Source: Halopseudomonas maritima
GTDB taxonomy: Bacteria; Pseudomonadota; Gammaproteobacteria; Pseudomonadales; Pseudomonadaceae
DNA: 64,000 nucleotides
Assembly: GCF_021545785.1 (NCBI RefSeq)
Contig: NZ_CP079801.1
Location: forward strand, 3,158,001 to 3,222,000
Reading direction: 5' to 3'
Every line of letters starts with the position of its first letter. Positions within the stretch are counted from its first letter, which is position 1. The position numbers were made by a program, and so were the translations under genes. The notes beneath the pieces are model-generated. The model made no database searches. It was not told the origin of the DNA and saw only the letters and a program-made list of their open reading frames with translations. This document shows positions 62,349 through 64,000 of the stretch, one piece after another.

Positions 62349-63850
62349 GCGGTGCTTTTCCCTTGATCAATCGGTAGCAGCAGGCTGGCCCGGCAGCCGC
62401 CCAGCGGGCTGTCGCCGAGTACTAGCTCGCCACCGTGCTCTTCGGCGATGGTGTTGACGATGGCAAGCCCTAGCCCGGTGCCGTCGCCCGGTGGTTTGGT
62501 GGTAAAGAAGGGCTCCAGCAGTTGCTCGCGCGTGGCCTCGGGCAGGCCGCGGCCGTCGTCATCAATGTCTATGCGCAGCTGGCCTTGTTGCTGGCTAAGG
62601 GTTACCTGCAGCTGCCGCTCACTGGCTTGTAAGGCATTACGCAGCAGATTCAGCAGCGCTAGCTCCAGGCGGCCCGGATCGCCTTTGATGGTTGGCAGCG
62701 GGGGCTGACTGGCGGTCTTGGTCTGTAGCTGGCGACCGCTGACTTCCAGCTCGGGGGTAATGGCTGCCACCGCGCTGTCGAGGACCTGGCGCAGCGAGGT
62801 CGCTCGTGGTTCGGTAGCGCTGGGGCGGCTGTAGTCGAGCAACTGGCGCACCGTGTGGGTAAGGCGGCTAACCTGAGCGCGGATGGCGCTCAGCTCGCGG
62901 TGCTGCGCGTCGTTATCCCCAACCTGTCGCTGCAGGCGGCGGGCGCGGCCATCAATAACGCTTAGCGGGGCGCCCAGTTCATGCGCGACCCCGCGCGCCA
63001 TGCCGCCGATCGCCGCCATTTTTTCCTGATCCTTGAGCTGCGCCAGCAGCCCGGTTTCGGCAGCACGACGCTGGTCCAGCTCCTGGTGCGCCTGCTCTAT
63101 GCTGTCGAGCATCTGGTTCAGCCCCTCGGCCAAGGCGGCCACTTCCGTTGGCCCCTCCAGCGCTGCCCGGTGTGCATGATCTCCCTGGGCGACGCGCTGC
63201 ATATGTTCCAGCAGTCGATCAACATGCCGACCAATACCGCCGTAGTGCCCGAGCATGACTGCGCAGAGGATACCGACCGCCAGCACGCCCCACGCCAACC
63301 AGGCGATGATCTCCAGTTGATCCAGCGCCCGGCCGAAATCGCTGGCGCGCCGGGTTATCTGAATCAGCCCCTGAATTTGTCCGCCGGCGTCGAGCAGCGG
63401 CATAAAGTGGGAGAACAGGTGACGTCCGCCGACCTGGCTGAAGCCCTGCTGGGCTTGGCCGGTGGAAACAATCAGGTCGGGAATGGCAGTGCGGGTCAGG
63501 TCGCTCTCGGTAATGCCCGCCGATGCCAGGCGTACGCCGTTGACGTCGAATACCGAGGCACCATACACCTCACCAATGATAAAGACCGACCCGAGTGCGA
63601 GTTCGATGGCTTGCTCGTCGTGCTCGCGCAGGGCGTCGCCGATAGGGATGCTGATGGCCCGGCCGATCAGCTCCAGGTCATCTTTCAGGCGCTGCTGCTG
63701 AAACTGGCTGGCCTGCTCCAGGCCGAAGCGTATGCCCAGTGCCGTGAGTACCAGCAGCGGCAGCACGACAAATAGCAGTAGCGTGCGCTGCAGGCCACTG
63801 ATGCCGAGCCAGGAGAATGGGTCATATCTGAACGGATATTTTTTGCTCAT
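62345..63850 (-). CDS. Membrane sensor histidine kinase
   Basis: A 501-residue kinase. Helix 1 (TLLLFVVLPLLVLTALGIRF, near 24-44), a periplasmic domain of about 150 residues, helix 2 (IIAWLAWGVLAVGILCAVML, near 192-212), HAMP, then H-box GVAHELGAPLSVIDGRARRL, N-box LLNLLRNALQAS, and G-boxes DDDGRGLPE and GDGTGLGLAIV. The signal is unknown. It is encoded just before, and coupled to, the NtrC-type regulator. Confidence 0.92.
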   Translation of the reverse strand: MSKKYPFRYDPFSWLGISGLQRTLLLFVVLPLLVLTALGIRFGLEQASQFQQQRLKDDLELIGRAISIPIGDALREHDEQAIELALGSVFIIGEVYGASVFDVNGVRLASAGITESDLTRTAIPDLIVSTGQAQQGFSQVGGRHLFSHFMPLLDAGGQIQGLIQITRRASDFGRALDQLEIIAWLAWGVLAVGILCAVMLGHYGGIGRHVDRLLEHMQRVAQGDHAHRAALEGPTEVAALAEGLNQMLDSIEQAHQELDQRRAAETGLLAQLKDQEKMAAIGGMARGVAHELGAPLSVIDGRARRLQRQVGDNDAQHRELSAIRAQVSRLTHTVRQLLDYSRPSATEPRATSLRQVLDSAVAAITPELEVSGRQLQTKTASQPPLPTIKGDPGRLELALLNLLRNALQASERQLQVTLSQQQGQLRIDIDDDGRGLPEATREQLLEPFFTTKPPGDGTGLGLAIVNTIAEEHGGELVLGDSPLGGCRASLLLPIDQGKSTA

Positions 63851-63963
63851 GTTTAAAAAAGATACGGTTTTGTGGGCGATTCAGGCAAGCTGAGCCGCGT
63901 TTTGGTTGGTTTTTCTGCAATTTAAGCTTTATAAAACAATGGCTTATTGGTGTTGTTCGGGTG

Positions 63964-63978
63964 TGGCACGGTCTCTGC
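63964..63978 (+). promoter_or_regulatory. Sigma-54-like promoter reading out of the window
   Basis: TGGCAC-N5-CTGC, one mismatch in the -12 box, on the plus strand 114 bp from the divergent kinase start. The gene it would serve lies beyond the right edge. Confidence 0.6.
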
Positions 63979-64000
63979 TCTAGACCCAGTGATACTCAAC

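Overview
The window reads as a chromosome segment of a marine or halotolerant member of the Pseudomonadaceae, most like Halopseudomonas or the P. stutzeri group. The lineage evidence is the fliC-flaG-fliD-fliS-fliT-fleQ-fleSR-fliEFGHIJ order, the HsbA/HsbR/HptB module after fliJ, and close PhaG and RhlG homologues. The salt-adapted lifestyle is inferred from a complete ectABCD-ask operon and a PomA/PomB (sodium-type) flagellar stator pair. No tRNA, rRNA, CRISPR array, prophage or full-length insertion sequence was seen.

Region 1 (1-5.2 kb): the end of a short-chain dehydrogenase, a PhaG-like acyl transferase, and the dTDP-L-rhamnose operon rfbBACD on the minus strand.

Region 2 (5.3-15.0 kb): a tightly packed plus-strand sugar-modification cluster. 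It holds a FemAB/GNAT-like acyltransferase, two paralogous SAM methyltransferases, a FAD/NAD-binding oxidoreductase, an FdtB-like aminotransferase, an FdtA-like 3,4-ketoisomerase and a 1439-residue multidomain glycosyltransferase. It ends just before fliC and is best read as a flagellin glycosylation island. With the divergent rfb genes it could supply dTDP-rhamnose and a methylated, N-acylated 3-amino-3,6-dideoxyhexose.

Region 3 (15.0-41.4 kb): late and middle flagellar genes, fliC through flhB, then convergent pomAB. Recognisable promoters give a regulatory map: sigma-28 at fliC; sigma-54 at fliD, fleSR, fliE, fliK and probably fliL; and a sigma-70-like site at fleQ.

Region 4 (41.5-53.9 kb): a SIMPL-domain protein, two alpha/beta hydrolases, a Kef-type antiporter, the ectoine/hydroxyectoine operon with its dedicated aspartokinase, rhlG, and speA.

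Region 5 (54.0-64.0 kb): a three-gene minus-strand operon of an epoxide-hydrolase-like enzyme, a protein carrying both diagnostic halohydrin dehalogenase motifs (it would normally be called an SDR), and a hotdog-fold protein. This operon is the most interesting catalytic find. It is followed by a large Cache-HAMP-HD-GYP protein, a PlsC-type acyltransferase, an unknown protein and an NtrC-type two-component system.

Intergenic spaces carry two families of palindromic, MITE-like repeats. One copy of the first family is interrupted by a third palindromic element, and solo ends of that family lie at or next to stop codons.
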